Origin: Pectinophora gossypiella
Lineage: Eukaryota; Arthropoda; Insecta; Lepidoptera; Gelechiidae
Length of the DNA stretch: 64,000 nt
Direction of reading: 5' to 3'
Assembly: GCF_024362695.1 (NCBI RefSeq)
Contig: NC_065423.1
Location: 551,001 to 615,000 of the forward strand
Every line of letters starts with the position of its first letter. The stretch's first letter is position 1. A program made the translations under genes and the position numbers. Shown here piece after piece: positions 1 through 11,723 of this stretch. The notes beneath the pieces are model-generated. The model did no database searches and had not been told where the DNA came from. It saw nothing but the letters and a program-made list of their open reading frames with translations.

Positions 1-345
1 ATTATCATGGATAAACTTGTTGAAGGTCAATGTAACATTTTTGAATTTACGTCATTTCGCAAGGTGTTATGGCTGAGGAGAAGAAATGACAAGAAACTGC
101 AACAGCAACACATCTTTTAAATCAATGAGGGTACATTACAAGTTATTTAATAACTAGAGGAACAAATTCAATACCAGACATTTTTATCATTTAGGTAATC
201 ATTAATTTTATAATAAGCTTTTTTACATAAAGTAAGCTTCACGTGAGCTTTAAATTTATTCTCTGACAAATTTAAAATATTATCTGGTATTTTATTGTCA
301 AAACGTATACATAACCCCAAAAAAGATGAATTTAATTTACTTAAT
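1..345 (-). mobile_element. 3' end of a non-LTR retrotransposon in intron 1 of the partial CRAL-TRIO gene
   Basis: Minus-strand translation of about 168-345 reads like the C-terminal tail of a LINE reverse transcriptase (LCKKAYYKINDYLND), followed by an AT-rich 3' region to base 1. The same sequence recurs at 20395-20560 and at 34970-35120 plus 35712-35935. It begins about 45 bases after the exon 1 donor. Confidence 0.6.
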
Positions 346-394
346 CTATTTCCATCTGCCCGCTCTGGTAGGTGATACGGGCGAGAGTATTTAC

Positions 395-533
395 CTGTGA
401 TGTGGTCAGCAGGCAGGTGCGGTTGTGTCTGCAGCCATGATCGCAGTTTGCTGATGTCCTCAGGGGTAATGCCGTTCGGCTTCTTATACTCCTCCTCCAG
501 AGGTATCTGCTTCACCGTAATACTTGAAGACAT
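395..533 (-). CDS. CRAL-TRIO domain protein, first coding exon of a third tandem paralog (partial)
   Basis: The exon encodes 46 residues starting MSSSITVKQIPLEEEYKK and continuing to TQPHLPADHIT. This matches residue by residue the first coding exons at 25896-26034 (same length, 139 bp) and 10704-10839. It belongs to the N-terminal helical CRAL_TRIO_N region of an intracellular lipid-binding protein of the alpha-tocopherol transfer protein type. The start is the ATG at 533. A splice acceptor (TTTCAG) lies six bases upstream, so a noncoding 5' exon is likely further right. The donor GTAAAT follows base 395, leaving phase 1 as in the two paralogs. The open frame runs on to base 168 but is then intron and a retroelement remnant, not protein. 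The other exons would lie left of base 1. The gene points the same way as the two complete copies, so the array has at least three members. Confidence 0.88.
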
Positions 534-2235
534 TTTGTTCTGAAATTTTGTTTAAATACTTTTACAATAATATTAGAGTAAAAACAAACTCCACTATTTA
601 AAAAAAATCGCACAAAATTAAAAGTTTAATTGTATGAATTGTCTTTTCTGACAAAATTGAATTTTGACGATTAAATAACGATTACGTGTGTAATCTACAA
701 CAAAATACTTAGTGGAATTTATGTAAATAAATAGTAAAATGTTACTTAATGGAATGTTGTCGAAATTGAATTTTGACAATTAAATACCTAAAATAATAAT
801 AATAATAATAAAAAGTTTATTCAGGTAAATACCTAGTGGAATTTGAGAATAATAAGTGTTTTATACTATTGTGAAAATGCTATTCCATCAAGAATAATTA
901 ACAAAGTGTTTAATATAAATACTTTTAAATATATACAGTTGCATGCATGCCTCACGACTTAAAACTTTAATACTTAATGTAGAAATTATACATACTTTTG
1001 TAAAATTTGCAGAAAATGAACCTCAGTTATTTTCGTCAGGAGGGTATTATTCGTAAACATAAAGACAAACAAAAGCCTTATTTAAACTATACAGGTAGGT
1101 ATTGACACAACAGAAAAATGCACCTTTGTAAAAATGTAAAACTAACAACATTCTGAAAGAAACAATTCTTATTTTATTTTTTATTTATTTCTACAACTAC
1201 ATACCCTTCACTGCTGCGTCTGTGCGTATGCCTACCCTCAATGATCCGGATAAACTGAGACAGTATAAGTACCAGCAAATATAATAAAAGTACTTACAAA
1301 CAAAACAGTCACACAGCTACTGCTTCTTCCTCCTAAAACAAGTTTAATTTGAAGAACACATTGTCTATACTATATCACTATTTATTCTATATCGCTATTC
1401 ACAACCCTGTCACGATTTACGCAAAATTTATAACCACGCAACTTCGCGATACGAAAATTTCATACTACCTACTTACATAATAATTAGTAATTTATTGAAT
1501 TTACAATAATAAGTGAAATAGGAAGTGGTCCATCCATAAAATTCACATCTAAAATTATGATCTATTTCCCTTCAGCCGTGCAGACAAACAGTGATGCCAG
1601 GATACACTAACAATGGAACCCCGCCAGCGTCCTTGACCAAGATCTACTAAAACCTGTTTTCTCGGCACACGTGTCTGCTTGATAATCATCAGTAGGTAAA
1701 GGCGATTTCAAATTATCTGCCGCGCGGCTGTCGGCCGGATCACACCCCGGACACTTCATACAAAACACCTCGTTTTACACAGACAGTACACATTGACGTT
1801 ATCGTACACGCGCATCTGTGTGTGTGACGTCTGACGCCCTTACGATTTAAGACTAAAGTAAGACCGAGGGGAAGTGAGGTAAACCTAGCTACCGCTTGTT
1901 GGGATCGGTGAGTTGCCGTTCTATACATAATATTATTTCTTATTCTATGCCCGGATGTCTCGCAACCGATAAGTGAAGATAATTATCATATCTTATTAAA
2001 TATGTAAACGTAGACACGTAAAGGTCGATTATAATCACCATTATCTCAGTTCTGAAGCACGGAATATGCGATCCTGACGAACCGATTACTCAAACCATAA
2101 AGGCTAATTGTAATTAACGACAGCAAATAGTTTAGGACCCCGTTACCGAACTCTCCTGCGCGCAGCATGCCACTGCTATGTTTGCCTTCTATCAGCTCTA
2201 ATCACTATTCATTCACCGCCCCGGGCCGCTTCTCT
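534..2235. other. AT-rich spacer with no recognised gene
   Basis: I find no exon with coding character and no repeat that recurs elsewhere in the window, apart from a short AAT microsatellite near 797-812. The spacer lies upstream of the third CRAL-TRIO exon and could hold its 5' noncoding exon and promoter, which I could not place. Confidence 0.4.
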
Positions 2236-2238
2236 CAC

Positions 2239-2313
2239 ATATCATCCTCTCAGATATCATCCTGTCGGACATCATCTTCTCAGGCATCATCCTCTCAGAT
2301 ATCATCTTGTCAG
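2239..2313. repeat. 15-bp minisatellite, five units
   Basis: Five tandem imperfect copies of a 15-base unit close to ATATCATCCTCTCAG, differing at one to three positions each. Confidence 0.8.
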
Positions 2314-2427
2314 ATATGATCTATAATATCAGATGAATCCCTGACAGTATATATGCCCCTGAATCTAGGTACGCGCCTGTGGGTTCCTGGACTTAACCAC
2401 AAAATTTACATCAAATGTCATCCAAAA

Positions 2428-2625
2428 TGATAATTAAAGCACATAATAACGGGTTCTTACCGCGTTTTAATGGGACTCTGGGAATGGGTTTTATGGGATG
2501 GGTGATCATGGCACTTGCAACAGTGTCGAAATATCGGGAGTCTCATATCCCCATTTAAACGCGGTAAGAACCCGTTATTATGTGCTTTAATTATGATAAT
2601 AACCGCGTAAACTTAAAACAATGTA
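2428..2625. mobile_element. Foldback MITE-like element, family H
   Basis: The two ends are long inverted repeats containing ACGGGTTCTTACCGCG and its complement. The core contains a motif reading TGTCGAAATATCGGGAGT. Related copies lie at 8986-9131, 11030-11206 and 25095-25345, with a half copy at 46235-46375. Confidence 0.75.
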
Positions 2626-2894
2626 TCCAAAAATGATGTCAAAACAATAGAAGCTGTAGATGCGTTTTGAGAGTTTTATGAGACCGCGCCACTCCATCGC
2701 GCACTCAGATCCTTAATAACACAATGTTTATAATAAAGAAACTAATCGGCCTATTACGCGCTTCAAAACTACAAAACCGATTTCGATGGAATTTGGTACA
2801 GAATGAGACCTTGGGAAAGGAAAACTGTCAGATGCCTGATGACCTGTGGGCTAATATCACCACAAAATGTGTAGATAAAAAGAGAGACAAACGC

Positions 2895-3015
2895 AGTAGG
2901 GCAGAACGAGGCGCGTTGACTTACGCGTTTTCCTGCAAGACTCGCCGAAGGAATCACTGAAGAGTGAAACCTGGAGAGAGAAATGGAGGGAGGCCTTAGC
3001 CCAGCAGAGTCTACC
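2895..3015 (+). mobile_element. Degenerate LINE 3' end (RTE-like)
   Basis: Plus-strand translation contains WREKWREALAQQ, like the end of other retroelement reading frames in this window (18235-18362, 24556-24636). It is short and broken. Confidence 0.4.
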
Positions 3016-3245
3016 TAAACAAGACAAGACAAAGAATAAAATAATCATATTTCATATAAAACCGGACCTTACTGAAATTCCCACGCCACTTGAATGAACC
3101 GCTTCTATGTGAATTGAGCTTAAGTTCTTTAAGTGACATTGGAATTTACGCGAAGTGAATGAGTGTCACAAGAAAATTATTTTATTTATAGATTTTATTT
3201 GAATAAACATATCGACATTGGTATATTAAAGATACCCGAGCTAGG

Positions 3246-3520
3246 CTTCCGTCTTCTTGTATCGTGTGGGTTGTGAGGTAGATTACCATCCTCATCAACC
3301 CTGGTGTCATTATTGGGCCGCAAAAGGCCCCTGACATGGTTCATGTAACGACTACTTAGTAAGTAGTAACCGGGACCAACGGCTTAACGTGCCTTCCGAA
3401 GCACGGATCATCTTACTTTTAGACAATCAGGTGATAAGCCTGTAATGTCCTAACCAAACTAGGGATCACTAAGTGATTTTTGTGATATGTCCCCACCGGG
3501 ATTAGAACCCGGGAGGTCCT
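3246..3520 (-). mobile_element. SINE family A, 5'-truncated
   Basis: On the minus strand this is the tRNA-derived SINE whose complete copies are at 39888-40220 and 29694-30020. The 3' end (CGATA plus GAAGAA-rich tail) is at the low coordinate. It ends inside the tRNA-like head near the box B sequence. Confidence 0.75.
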
Positions 3521-4157
3521 GGGTTCACACGTCCCTGTCCTCGTGTGTTAGGGGTCTCCCTCTTCACGCCTTAGCGCGTGGGCTGTGTCTCGCTCTCACT
3601 TAGACTTCAGGCGGCACACGTTAAAAAATAAATATTTGAATGGAGTGTCTAGACTGTGGTCCAGTCAAAGAAAATGTAGGTAAAAGAAATCAAAAATGCT
3701 TTAAGACTTGCAAATACACCCGAGCCGACTATTACCTATTGACATAGAACGGAATGATTACAGATGAATATCTATTTGTAGATAAAATCACCATATTTCT
3801 ACTTATAGCTATAATAACTAACTTAAGTGACTCAATCACCAACAATGAATTAATTATGTATTCTAAAGCGCCTACCCTGTAGTTCATAGCAATAATTTTG
3901 GCACAACCATACCGCTAATTGCTATAAGAGTTTTGTAAGGACAGCAGTCGGTATATAATTATTATGATCCTTCAGGCCAATACAGATTAATTGGTTTTTA
4001 CTTATGAAATTCCTGTTTTCTAATACTAGTTACTTTAAAGTTTGATATCTACCATTCTATTAGTCTTCATCTTTCGTGTCGATAACAAGTCATGACTAGT
4101 AATTCAAAAATCTAATTATTTTTGAATGAAAACTAAAGCTCAATTAAAACAAATGAA

Positions 4158-4352
4158 CAGGGGGGTTAAAATGACCATGTTTGCATTGCGCACTTACTTT
4201 AGATCTTCTTCTTCTATCGTGTGGGTTGTGAGGTTAATTACCAACCACATAAACCCTGGTGTCAGGGTTATTATTGAGCCGCCAAAGGCCCCTGACATGG
4301 CTCATGGCTTTCTTAGATGAATTGCTTCGATGTGGCCATTTTAACCCCCCAG
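4158..4352. mobile_element. Foldback element family F with an internal SINE A fragment
   Basis: Terminal inverted repeats GGGGGTTAAAATG and CATTTTAACCCCC border bases 4161-4349. A CAG trinucleotide lies directly outside each end (4158-4160 and 4350-4352). A SINE A 3' fragment (about 4203-4306, minus) occupies the middle, where other F copies have their own core. Confidence 0.75.
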
Positions 4353-4742
4353 TTGTACATTTGGTTTCCACGTTTGAAGAGTTCACCGTGTACTGGTTCT
4401 ATATTATAATAGAGGCAATAATATAGTGGGTCGATTATTTATATTTATATAATAATTTATTGTACACAGGACAACACAACATAGAAAATTTATTGACTTC
4501 TAAAAAATGGTCCAGTAGTCTTTCAGACTGACTGGTACGTCCAGACTCCACCTGTAATAAGGAGATATGCTGAGCTGTCTTTTCAAATTATTTTTTTCCT
4601 TTTTGGTACTGCCACGCATCTTAGTAACTAGTAGAATTTCTATATTTTTCTACAGCTCAGCACAACTCCACATTGATGGAAACCGGACCTTACAACTATT
4701 TAAAAAAATCAACATCACAATTGTAAATTTCCCTCTTCTTTC

Positions 4743-7700
4743 TCAATCAATATCCAGTTTCTTGAAGGACCCCTCGATCCCTCCGAAGATGTCGGTGATG
4801 GTCTTCGGCTTGCCCGGCCTTAAGGACTCCGTCACTCGCTTCTTGTTCTCCTGGATGAAGTAGTCTTTACCAGCCTCCAGTTTTGCCAGGTTCTCGTCTG
4901 CAAAAAAGAATAGGTTTTAATGCAGGTACCAGATGCAAAGAACAGCACTACGATCCGTGCCAAGGCATGATGCCAAGGGAGCCTTTTTTTATTTTGGACG
5001 CCTTCAACATATTACTGTTAAGTGTTTGTGTATTGTTGAATAACTCGGTGTTACTTATGTGTCTTTTTGTTGTGTATAAGTTTGTATTGAGGCGTTCATT
5101 ATAGAAATAAATCATTATTATTTATTCTTCTTTCATTTTTCACATGACACGTGCAAATAACTTCTTGTACCTCCTACAAACACCGGATGAGACCATCAGC
5201 GCTATTTTGTCCGGGAAAATAATTAATGCCACTTGTGCCTTTTTCCTCATCCATAGAATAAGGAATAATACCGTATCGACCGACAACTTTCCGCTCCCTA
5301 CTAGCGTCTGAGCTAGGTTTATTTTTCATCGGTTTTTGGTTTGGTTTATATGTTCGAATTTTGAAATTGGATGCCGACGTTTTCGTCTGATTCTAATATT
5401 GGATGTGACAGTAATTGCCCGTTCGGAAACAGATTTCCACTCCTCGCGATCTTTTGCAGTATCTATAGCTTGCTCCCATGATACACCGAGAGTTTAATTC
5501 CCGGTCAAACGAGCGTCGCCAGGTCTCTTTGGGCCGCCTCTTTTGCGTTTTCCACGCACTCACCAGGTCAGGGCTCTCCGGACGTGTGTTCTAGAGGTCT
5601 TCTAAAGACATGACCAATCCCCCGCCATTTTCGTGTGCGGATATCAGCCTAAGTAACCTAATCTAATCTACCTAACCTAAGTAATGCAGGTTAAATTGAG
5701 TATTGCATATGGCAGCCATCAGACGTCACACACACACACGCGTGTACGATAACGCCAATGTGTAGTATCTGTGTCAAACGAGGTTTTTTGTACAAAGTGT
5801 CCGAGTTGTGCCTCATCTAAGGGATATTTGTAGCACCAATAAAAAAGGGCAAAATAAGACTTACTCAGCAATTGCTCCTTACTGATGCCTTTCCCGCCAC
5901 ATACTCCACTTGGCAACTGCTCAATGGGATAGATCTTATCAAAGGTGGTGGACCCGACCTGGTGGATGCCCATCATGTCCATAAGAGACTTCTTCATGAA
6001 AGGTCGAATGAGCATCATCAGTCTGTCCATGAATGATGGAGCGTTCAGGAAGTGCAGACCTTTGAGGTTCACCAGGATTGCTTCCTGGAATTGATGGTAG
6101 ATGACCGGATGAAAAATAAATGAAGTCTAGCAAGCATTTTGTATATAAGTATTTAACACTTTTTTTATTAAACAATTATTTTTTACTTATTAAGAATAAG
6201 ATACCGTGCTTCGGAAGGGCTCGTAAAACAGTCGATCTTGGTTACTATTTACTTAAAAAAGTAATAAGTATGTAGTGATTGATAATTACTGCCTTGTCAA
6301 GGGCCTTTGGCGGCTGAATAGTAATCCTGACACCACACCAGGGTTGACGGAGTTGGTAATTGATCTCGCTAGAACTGACAAGGCTGAAATGGAATCTTTA
6401 AATAGACTCCGAACCCTAGTTGGCCGAAGTAGATAACCTGATTGCACCTGAGCTACGAGTGTGATGTGGCGCTCCAGACCACCTGACGTTCTTACCCCGT
6501 GTGCCGTGATACCTGTTTGTTTGAAGACTTCAAGGATGCTGTTCAGAAAGCTGTCAGGGTGCCAAGATACCGGGCTGACAAATGAATGCCATCGACACGA
6601 TAAGAAGAAGAAGCCTTCCACATAACATAACATTAGCTCAGGATTATATCCCAATTGGGGTAGTCAGAGGTAAATCCATCGCAAGATGAACTAAGTACTC
6701 ACACCTCATTGACCTTTGTGTTAGACCAACGTGATAGGTGGTGAGCCGTGTCGCCGTCTGTAATGTCCGAGCCAACTGTGTTAGCAAATTATTAACTCAT
6801 TGGTACAAATCCGGTACCGGGGTTCGAATAGGTGCTCTCCGTTTGAGAAGCAAGCTGGTAAACAACAGAACCAAAGAACACAGTAGGTAGATAACATACT
6901 TACTCTTAACCTCAATAATAATGTCTCACCTGCAAATAATACAAGAACTGCTGCACGGAATGCACGTCGATCTTGGCGAGGTGTCCGAGCGTCATGCCGT
7001 CGAGGTCAAGCACCAGCATCCACCCCGGCCACGACCCCTCCTCATACTGCCACAGGTCCAGCCGCATCAACGTTGCTCTACAGACAATAAGCGCACGCGC
7101 AGATTAAATAGTAAAAAATGTATTTGGTATATTTTATTTCGGACATTTAATATCTATAAGATAATACCGTCATTAACCTAACCTAACCTTAAAAATACTA
7201 TAAAATTAAATACATAAAAATTGGGTCTTAAGAGTTATTTACGTACTTAGATATTTTTTATAAGTAAATGATCATAGGAGATGTTTTTTGAAAAAATAAA
7301 CTGTGTCTGTTTCTAAAACATTATAATCCCATTTCTCACAGAGTCCGCTTATCAAACCTGAAGATTTATCTGGTCGAGTTCTTATACAAAAGCGACTGTC
7401 TGTTTGACCTTCCAAAGTCCGAACCCGCAAAGGGAAAACCTGTCCAATACAGGTTACCTTACGTACGTACCTCCGAAATGTATTTCTCGAAAATCTAATA
7501 GGTACATATCATTTTTATTTTATTAATTTAATTTATTTCCTGTATTCTTTATTTTATTTTTATTTTACACATGATAAAATTTAATATTATTTATGATTTG
7601 TATTTATTTATATTTCAAAATATTTTAATCAAAATTATTTGCATTGAAATATAACTAAATGTTTTATTGGTGTATGCCTTGCTAATAAAATTAAATGATT

Positions 7701-10700
7701 ATTTAATTGAATTTTATAAAATAACATAAAAATACAAGATGTTACAAAGGGGTTACCTCTAATATTATACGTAAATGTATATTGTACCTACATAAATAAC
7801 AAGTCAAAATTAGAGCTCCTTATTAAAAAAAAAAACAATGAAAAAGTACCTATAACTAAAGGTGAGATAAATTAAGTTATATGCAATAAAGTGTATTTGG
7901 TATGATTTTTGATTTGATTTTACCTCTAAAAGAGATTTCTTCCAGCCAACACTGCGTATTTTACCTGTAACAGTCATTCAAGACGAAGACCTTTGGGTCC
8001 TTACTCGTAAAGCCGGCGTAGAACACGGTGTATCCCTCAGAGGTGTGGGTTGGCAGTGGGGCCATCAACCTGGGAATATCACAAATCACCATACTTTTTC
8101 GACGCAAAATTTCACTTGATATGAACCCAGAATCATGGTCGGAATTATACCTCGAAGTTTTCGTTATGTATATGTATATACGTGGTGTTAGTGACATGAT
8201 TCAGAGTTAATATCAAGTGGAATTTTTCGTTTCGTTTCCCTCTCAGTATTTATTACAATGTCACTTACACGCCATACAAGTACGGGTGCGTGTTAGAGAC
8301 ACCGTAACGAATACTAAAGGGGATAATTCAGACCATGATTCTGAGTCGATATCATGTGGAATTTCTTGTCGGAAAGTCATGAAAATATTAGTACTTATTT
8401 ATTTAAGTAAATTATTTTCAGTTCTATACTTTTGCGATCGAAAACTCCACTTGATATCAACTTAGAATCATGGTCTGAATCATCCCTCAAAGTTTTCGTA
8501 ATGATGTCACTACTGTAGTGAACGTATTATAAAGTACTCACGCGACATGTTGATGTACGAACTTCATTTTGTCATCGTAGAAGCGGTCCTTGAAGAAGCT
8601 GGTGAAGAGCGTCCTCAGAGTGAAGTGAAGGTCTATCAGCTGCTTGGAGACTTCCGAGCTGCGTCCGCAGCAGTGGTACACTAGGATCAGGTCCAGGTCT
8701 GGACAGTAGAGGAATAAAGCTTGGTTATTCTTTTCTGTGGCGGATTAGGAGCGAATAAAAATATAAAACGCAAAACATAACATAAACTCACAAACGTTGG
8801 GCTCACGATCCAGAGGTCCCGGGTTCGAACCCCAGTGGGGACATACCTATCACAAAAATCGCCTTGTGATCCTTAGTTTGGTTAGGACATTACATGCTGA
8901 TCCCCTGATTGTCCAGAAGTAAGATGATCCGTGCTTCGGAAGGCACGTTAAGCCGTTGGTCCCGGTTACTACTTACTGATGTAAGTAAGTAGTCTACACA
9001 TTGTTTTAAGTTTACGCGGTTATTATCATAATTAAAGCACATAGTAACGGGATCTTACCGCGTTTAATATCGGGAGTCTCATATCTCCACTTAAACGCGG
9101 TAAGAACCCGTTACTATGTGCTTTAATTAGTCTATACATGATCCATGTCAGGGGCCTTTGGTGGCTCAATAGTAACCCTGACATCAGGGTTGATGAGGTC
9201 GGTACTCCGCCTCACAACCCACACGATAGAAGAAGCTGCTTATCTTCTCGGGAGTATACTAAAAACCGATAGAGAGGCTGTGTTCTTTCTAACACGATGA
9301 GCTGTCACCTACAGTCGTATACCTATGCTCGGAATGGGTCCTTAAGTGTTTGTTGTCGCGAGCTGATTGACCGTTTCTGTTGCAAGCGTAACCGAGTTGA
9401 TGTATTCGGAAGCCACAACTATCAAGAGATTTGGGTAATGCAGAGCAGAATCGCAGAAACGTTTAGAGTTCATTTGAACGTTTGAGTATTGGAGTTAAGT
9501 ACCAAGTGTAGCTGCAAGTTGTATTTTCTATTGACTCCTCAGGTTAATCCGCCTTTTTGCTCCGCCGCAGTCGGTTATCAAACATGAAAACATAATCGAG
9601 AAATAAATTGTCTATTCAGACATGTTATTAAGTATTTACATTCAATTAGAGTAGCCGAGATTGTAGGCAGTTACAGCTAGTTCGTGTCAACTCTGTTATG
9701 AACACATTAAACAGATGGTCTGATGATGCATTAGCTGTTATTATACAAGTAGAGGATAATTGATGCGTCACGCGGAAGTTAGACCTCTTTGTTGACCTCA
9801 TTACAATAATATAATTCAAAAACAATGTTCTTTTTTTTGACGTGACTTATCGTAGATTTGCCGCAGATGGCATTAACTACTTGGCCGAACAAATGGAGAG
9901 CGCTGAAGACTCTCACCCGGTACAACGTTTAAGACGCGAACCTCGGCTCAGGGCGTCATCTGAGAGGAAAAATATTTGAATGAATTAATCGACCCTAGGG
10001 GGTCGATAGCGATAAGCGCTGAATGAGGGATATCGTCGACCACGCCGGCGGGGTCGGTATCGGGGTCCTGAAGTGTTTGGTGTCGCGAGCTGATTGGCTG
10101 CCTCTATGGCTAGAGTAATAACAATGTTCGTAACGAGTTAATTTCCAGGCTACGTTTCCCAAAAACAACCCACTGGGGAAGCAGACCCCATGGAATTCCA
10201 TTTGCTCCCATCTTGACATACTTTTCTGTCCTACGTTCTTCTTCTATCGTGTGGGTTGTAAGGTGAATTACCAACCTCATCAACCCTGGTATCAGGGCTA
10301 TTATTGAACCGCCATAGGCCCCTGACATGACTCGTGTAACGACTACGTACTTACATCGGTAAGTAGTAACCGGGACCAACGGCTTTACATGCCTTCCGAA
10401 GCACGAATCATTTTATTTTTTGGACAATCAGGTGATCAACCTGTAATGTCCTAAGCAAACTAGGGATCACAAAGTGATTTTTGTGATATGTCCCCACCAT
10501 TCGAACCCGGGACCTCCGGATCGTGAGCCCAACACTCAGCCACTGGACCACGGAGGCCGTTGCCATTACTTATCCTACGTTACTCTTCATTCATCAATGG
10601 TTTCATATACGCATGCAGGTTCAGAGTTCCTTTTTTAAGAACATCCCCCATTTGGTCGACATACTTCTATCTATTTCTTACTCTTACTCTATAAAAATCT

Positions 10701-10839
10701 CACCAGTAATGTGCTCCTCTGGCAGGTGTGGCTGCGTCTTGAGCCAGGCCCGCAACTTGGCGATGTCTGCTGGAGAGATGCCGGTGTTCTTCTTGTATTC
10801 TTCTTCTAGAGGGAACTGCTTCGCCACTTGGCAACTCAT
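4743..10839 (-). CDS. CRAL-TRIO domain protein (alpha-tocopherol transfer protein-like), six coding exons, 306 aa
   Basis: The coding sequence joins 10839-10704, 8698-8542, 8069-7965, 7077-6930, 6084-5865 and 4897-4743, giving 921 bp including TGA. All introns are GT/AG and the phases are 1,2,2,0,1. Known CRAL-TRIO proteins hold a hydrophobic ligand in a Sec14-like pocket and move it inside the cell; the ligand here is unknown. Residues 1 to about 75 form the CRAL_TRIO_N helices (SPADIAKLRAWLKTQPHLP). From about 98 on comes the lipid-binding fold, with the core strand and loop WMLVLDLDGMTLGHL in exon 4 and the helix LNAPSFMDRLMMLIRPFMKK in exon 5. There is no signal peptide or membrane segment. 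The ATG at 10839 is chosen because it aligns with both paralogs and lies seven bases after a splice acceptor (GGACAG), implying an upstream noncoding exon. Introns contain SINE A, Q, E and LINE copies. The final 35 residues equal those of the paralog at 20986. Confidence 0.93.
5428..5640 (-). mobile_element. LINE C-terminal coding fragment in intron 5 of the CRAL-TRIO gene
   Basis: Minus-strand translation reads RGGPKRPGDARL and LGVSWEQAIDTAKDREEW, typical of the end of a moth non-LTR retrotransposon reading frame. The same piece occurs split at 55490-55588 and 56268-56370. Confidence 0.65.
6190..6410 (+). mobile_element. Degenerate SINE A in intron 4 of the CRAL-TRIO gene
   Basis: Scattered SINE A blocks (GTGCTTCGGAAGG, then GGGCCTTTGGCGGCT and the ACCAGGGTTGA region) are in the right order but with gaps and changes, so this is an old copy. 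Confidence 0.55.
6640..6880 (-). mobile_element. SINE family C
   Basis: The minus strand begins with a tRNA-like head that has a box B-like stretch (TTCGAACCCC) and runs into the body ending near CCCAATTGGGGTAGTC. Other copies or parts lie at 26100-26345, 36540-36650, 38440-38595, 45365-45500, 60050-60165 and 60600-60770. Confidence 0.65.
8085..8520. mobile_element. Foldback elements family E filling intron 2 of the CRAL-TRIO gene
   Basis: Blocks such as TCCACTTGATATCAAC, AGAATCATGGTCTGAATC and their complements, plus TGTTAGTGACA ends, occupy nearly all of intron 2 (8070-8541). There is one fairly complete copy at about 8288-8515 and broken copies left of it. The outer edges come within about 20 bases of both splice sites. 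Confidence 0.75.
8798..9236 (+). mobile_element. SINE A interrupted by an H foldback element (8986-9131), intron 1 of the CRAL-TRIO gene
   Basis: The tRNA-like head with box B (GGTTCGAACCCC) starts the element. The body is broken after AAGTAAGTAGT and resumes with ATGATCCATGTCAGGGGCC. The intervening piece is an H element with its long inverted arms. TAGTCTA occurs on both sides of the insert and could be its target-site duplication. The H element is therefore younger than this SINE. Confidence 0.8.
9835..10120 (-). mobile_element. Repeat family Q, intron 1 of the CRAL-TRIO gene
   Basis: On the minus strand this matches the longer copy at 49320-49697, ending GTCACGTCAAAAAA as a poly(A)-like tail. 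It is either a SINE or the 3' end of a LINE; the sequence alone does not decide. Other copies are at 14224-14351 and 63028-63385. Confidence 0.65.
10238..10572 (-). mobile_element. SINE A with target-site duplication
   Basis: A near-complete minus-strand copy flanked by TCCTACGTT at 10229-10237 and 10573-10581. It sits about 130 bases from exon 1 of the CRAL-TRIO gene, in intron 1. Confidence 0.85.
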
Positions 10840-11723
10840 CTTTGGGCTGTCCTAGGTCAATACCTACAGACATAACATAAACATCCTATATACCTACGTC
10901 CCAATACTGCGCATAGATCTCCTCTCAATTAACCGGAGGTGCATATTCCACCACGCTGCTCCACTGTGGGTTAGTGGAGGTGTTTTTACGGTTAATATTT
11001 CAAGCCTACAATATCCTTACCAAACAAGGACAAAACACATAATAACGGGTTATTACCGCGTTTAAATCAGACTCCCGTCATCCCGTGATCATGGCACTTG
11101 AAAAAGTGTCGAAATATCGGGAGTCTCATATCCCTGATTTAAACGCGGTAAAAACCCGTTATTATGTGTTTTAATTATGATAATAACCGCGTAAACATAA
11201 AACAATTTTACTATAGAATTCCATTGCTAAATTTATGAATTAATTAAAGAAATTACATTGCAAAATAATAAAATATAATTGTGTTAATAAATACAAGCTA
11301 TTTTTTTTTATAAACAAGGACAGTCTCACAAAGTGATTTTGACAATATCCCCATCCTTTCGGTTGATTGAGGAGAGTGCCCAGCAGTGGGACGTATATAG
11401 GCTGTTTATGTTATGTACTTAACATAGCATCACACCACACCTGTAAGCCCGAAGGAGTAGGGAAAGTAGGCTCGCCAGCTATGTTTGATTTCATGCAATA
11501 GGGGGCGAACCTATCGTCATTAACGGGGCACAAATACTAATCAAGGATTACGAGCTTGCAAATCCATAATACTTTTACAACGGCCCCGATTCCTGCAGAC
11601 ACCTCCTAATTTTACTTTAAGTTATACCTGTCATTTTCTTATCCGCCGAAAGAATTGTAGCGTTGACAGCGACTTTCCGAACGGCGACTCGCGCTACGGC
11701 GACTCTCTTTACGGCGAGTGGCC
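10840..11723. other. Spacer between CRAL-TRIO genes, repeats only
   Basis: It holds a SINE D fragment (about 10905-11000, minus), an H foldback element (11030-11206), a short SINE D 3' piece (about 11335-11405, plus), a family V fragment (11410-11535, shared with 26570-26660 and 41605-41690) and one end of a family G element (11585-11655). The 5' noncoding exon of the gene at 4743-10839 should lie in this direction, but I could not identify it. Confidence 0.5.

Noticed and set aside
168..394. Open frame continuing the partial CRAL-TRIO exon to 121 codons
   Set aside because: It passes the donor that aligns with both paralogs (GTAAAT after base 395) and then runs through intron and a LINE tail that recurs elsewhere in the window.
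10523..10855. Plus-strand open frame of 110 codons
   Set aside because: It is antisense to the first CRAL-TRIO coding exon and partly SINE A; no splice-bounded or conserved plus-strand product.
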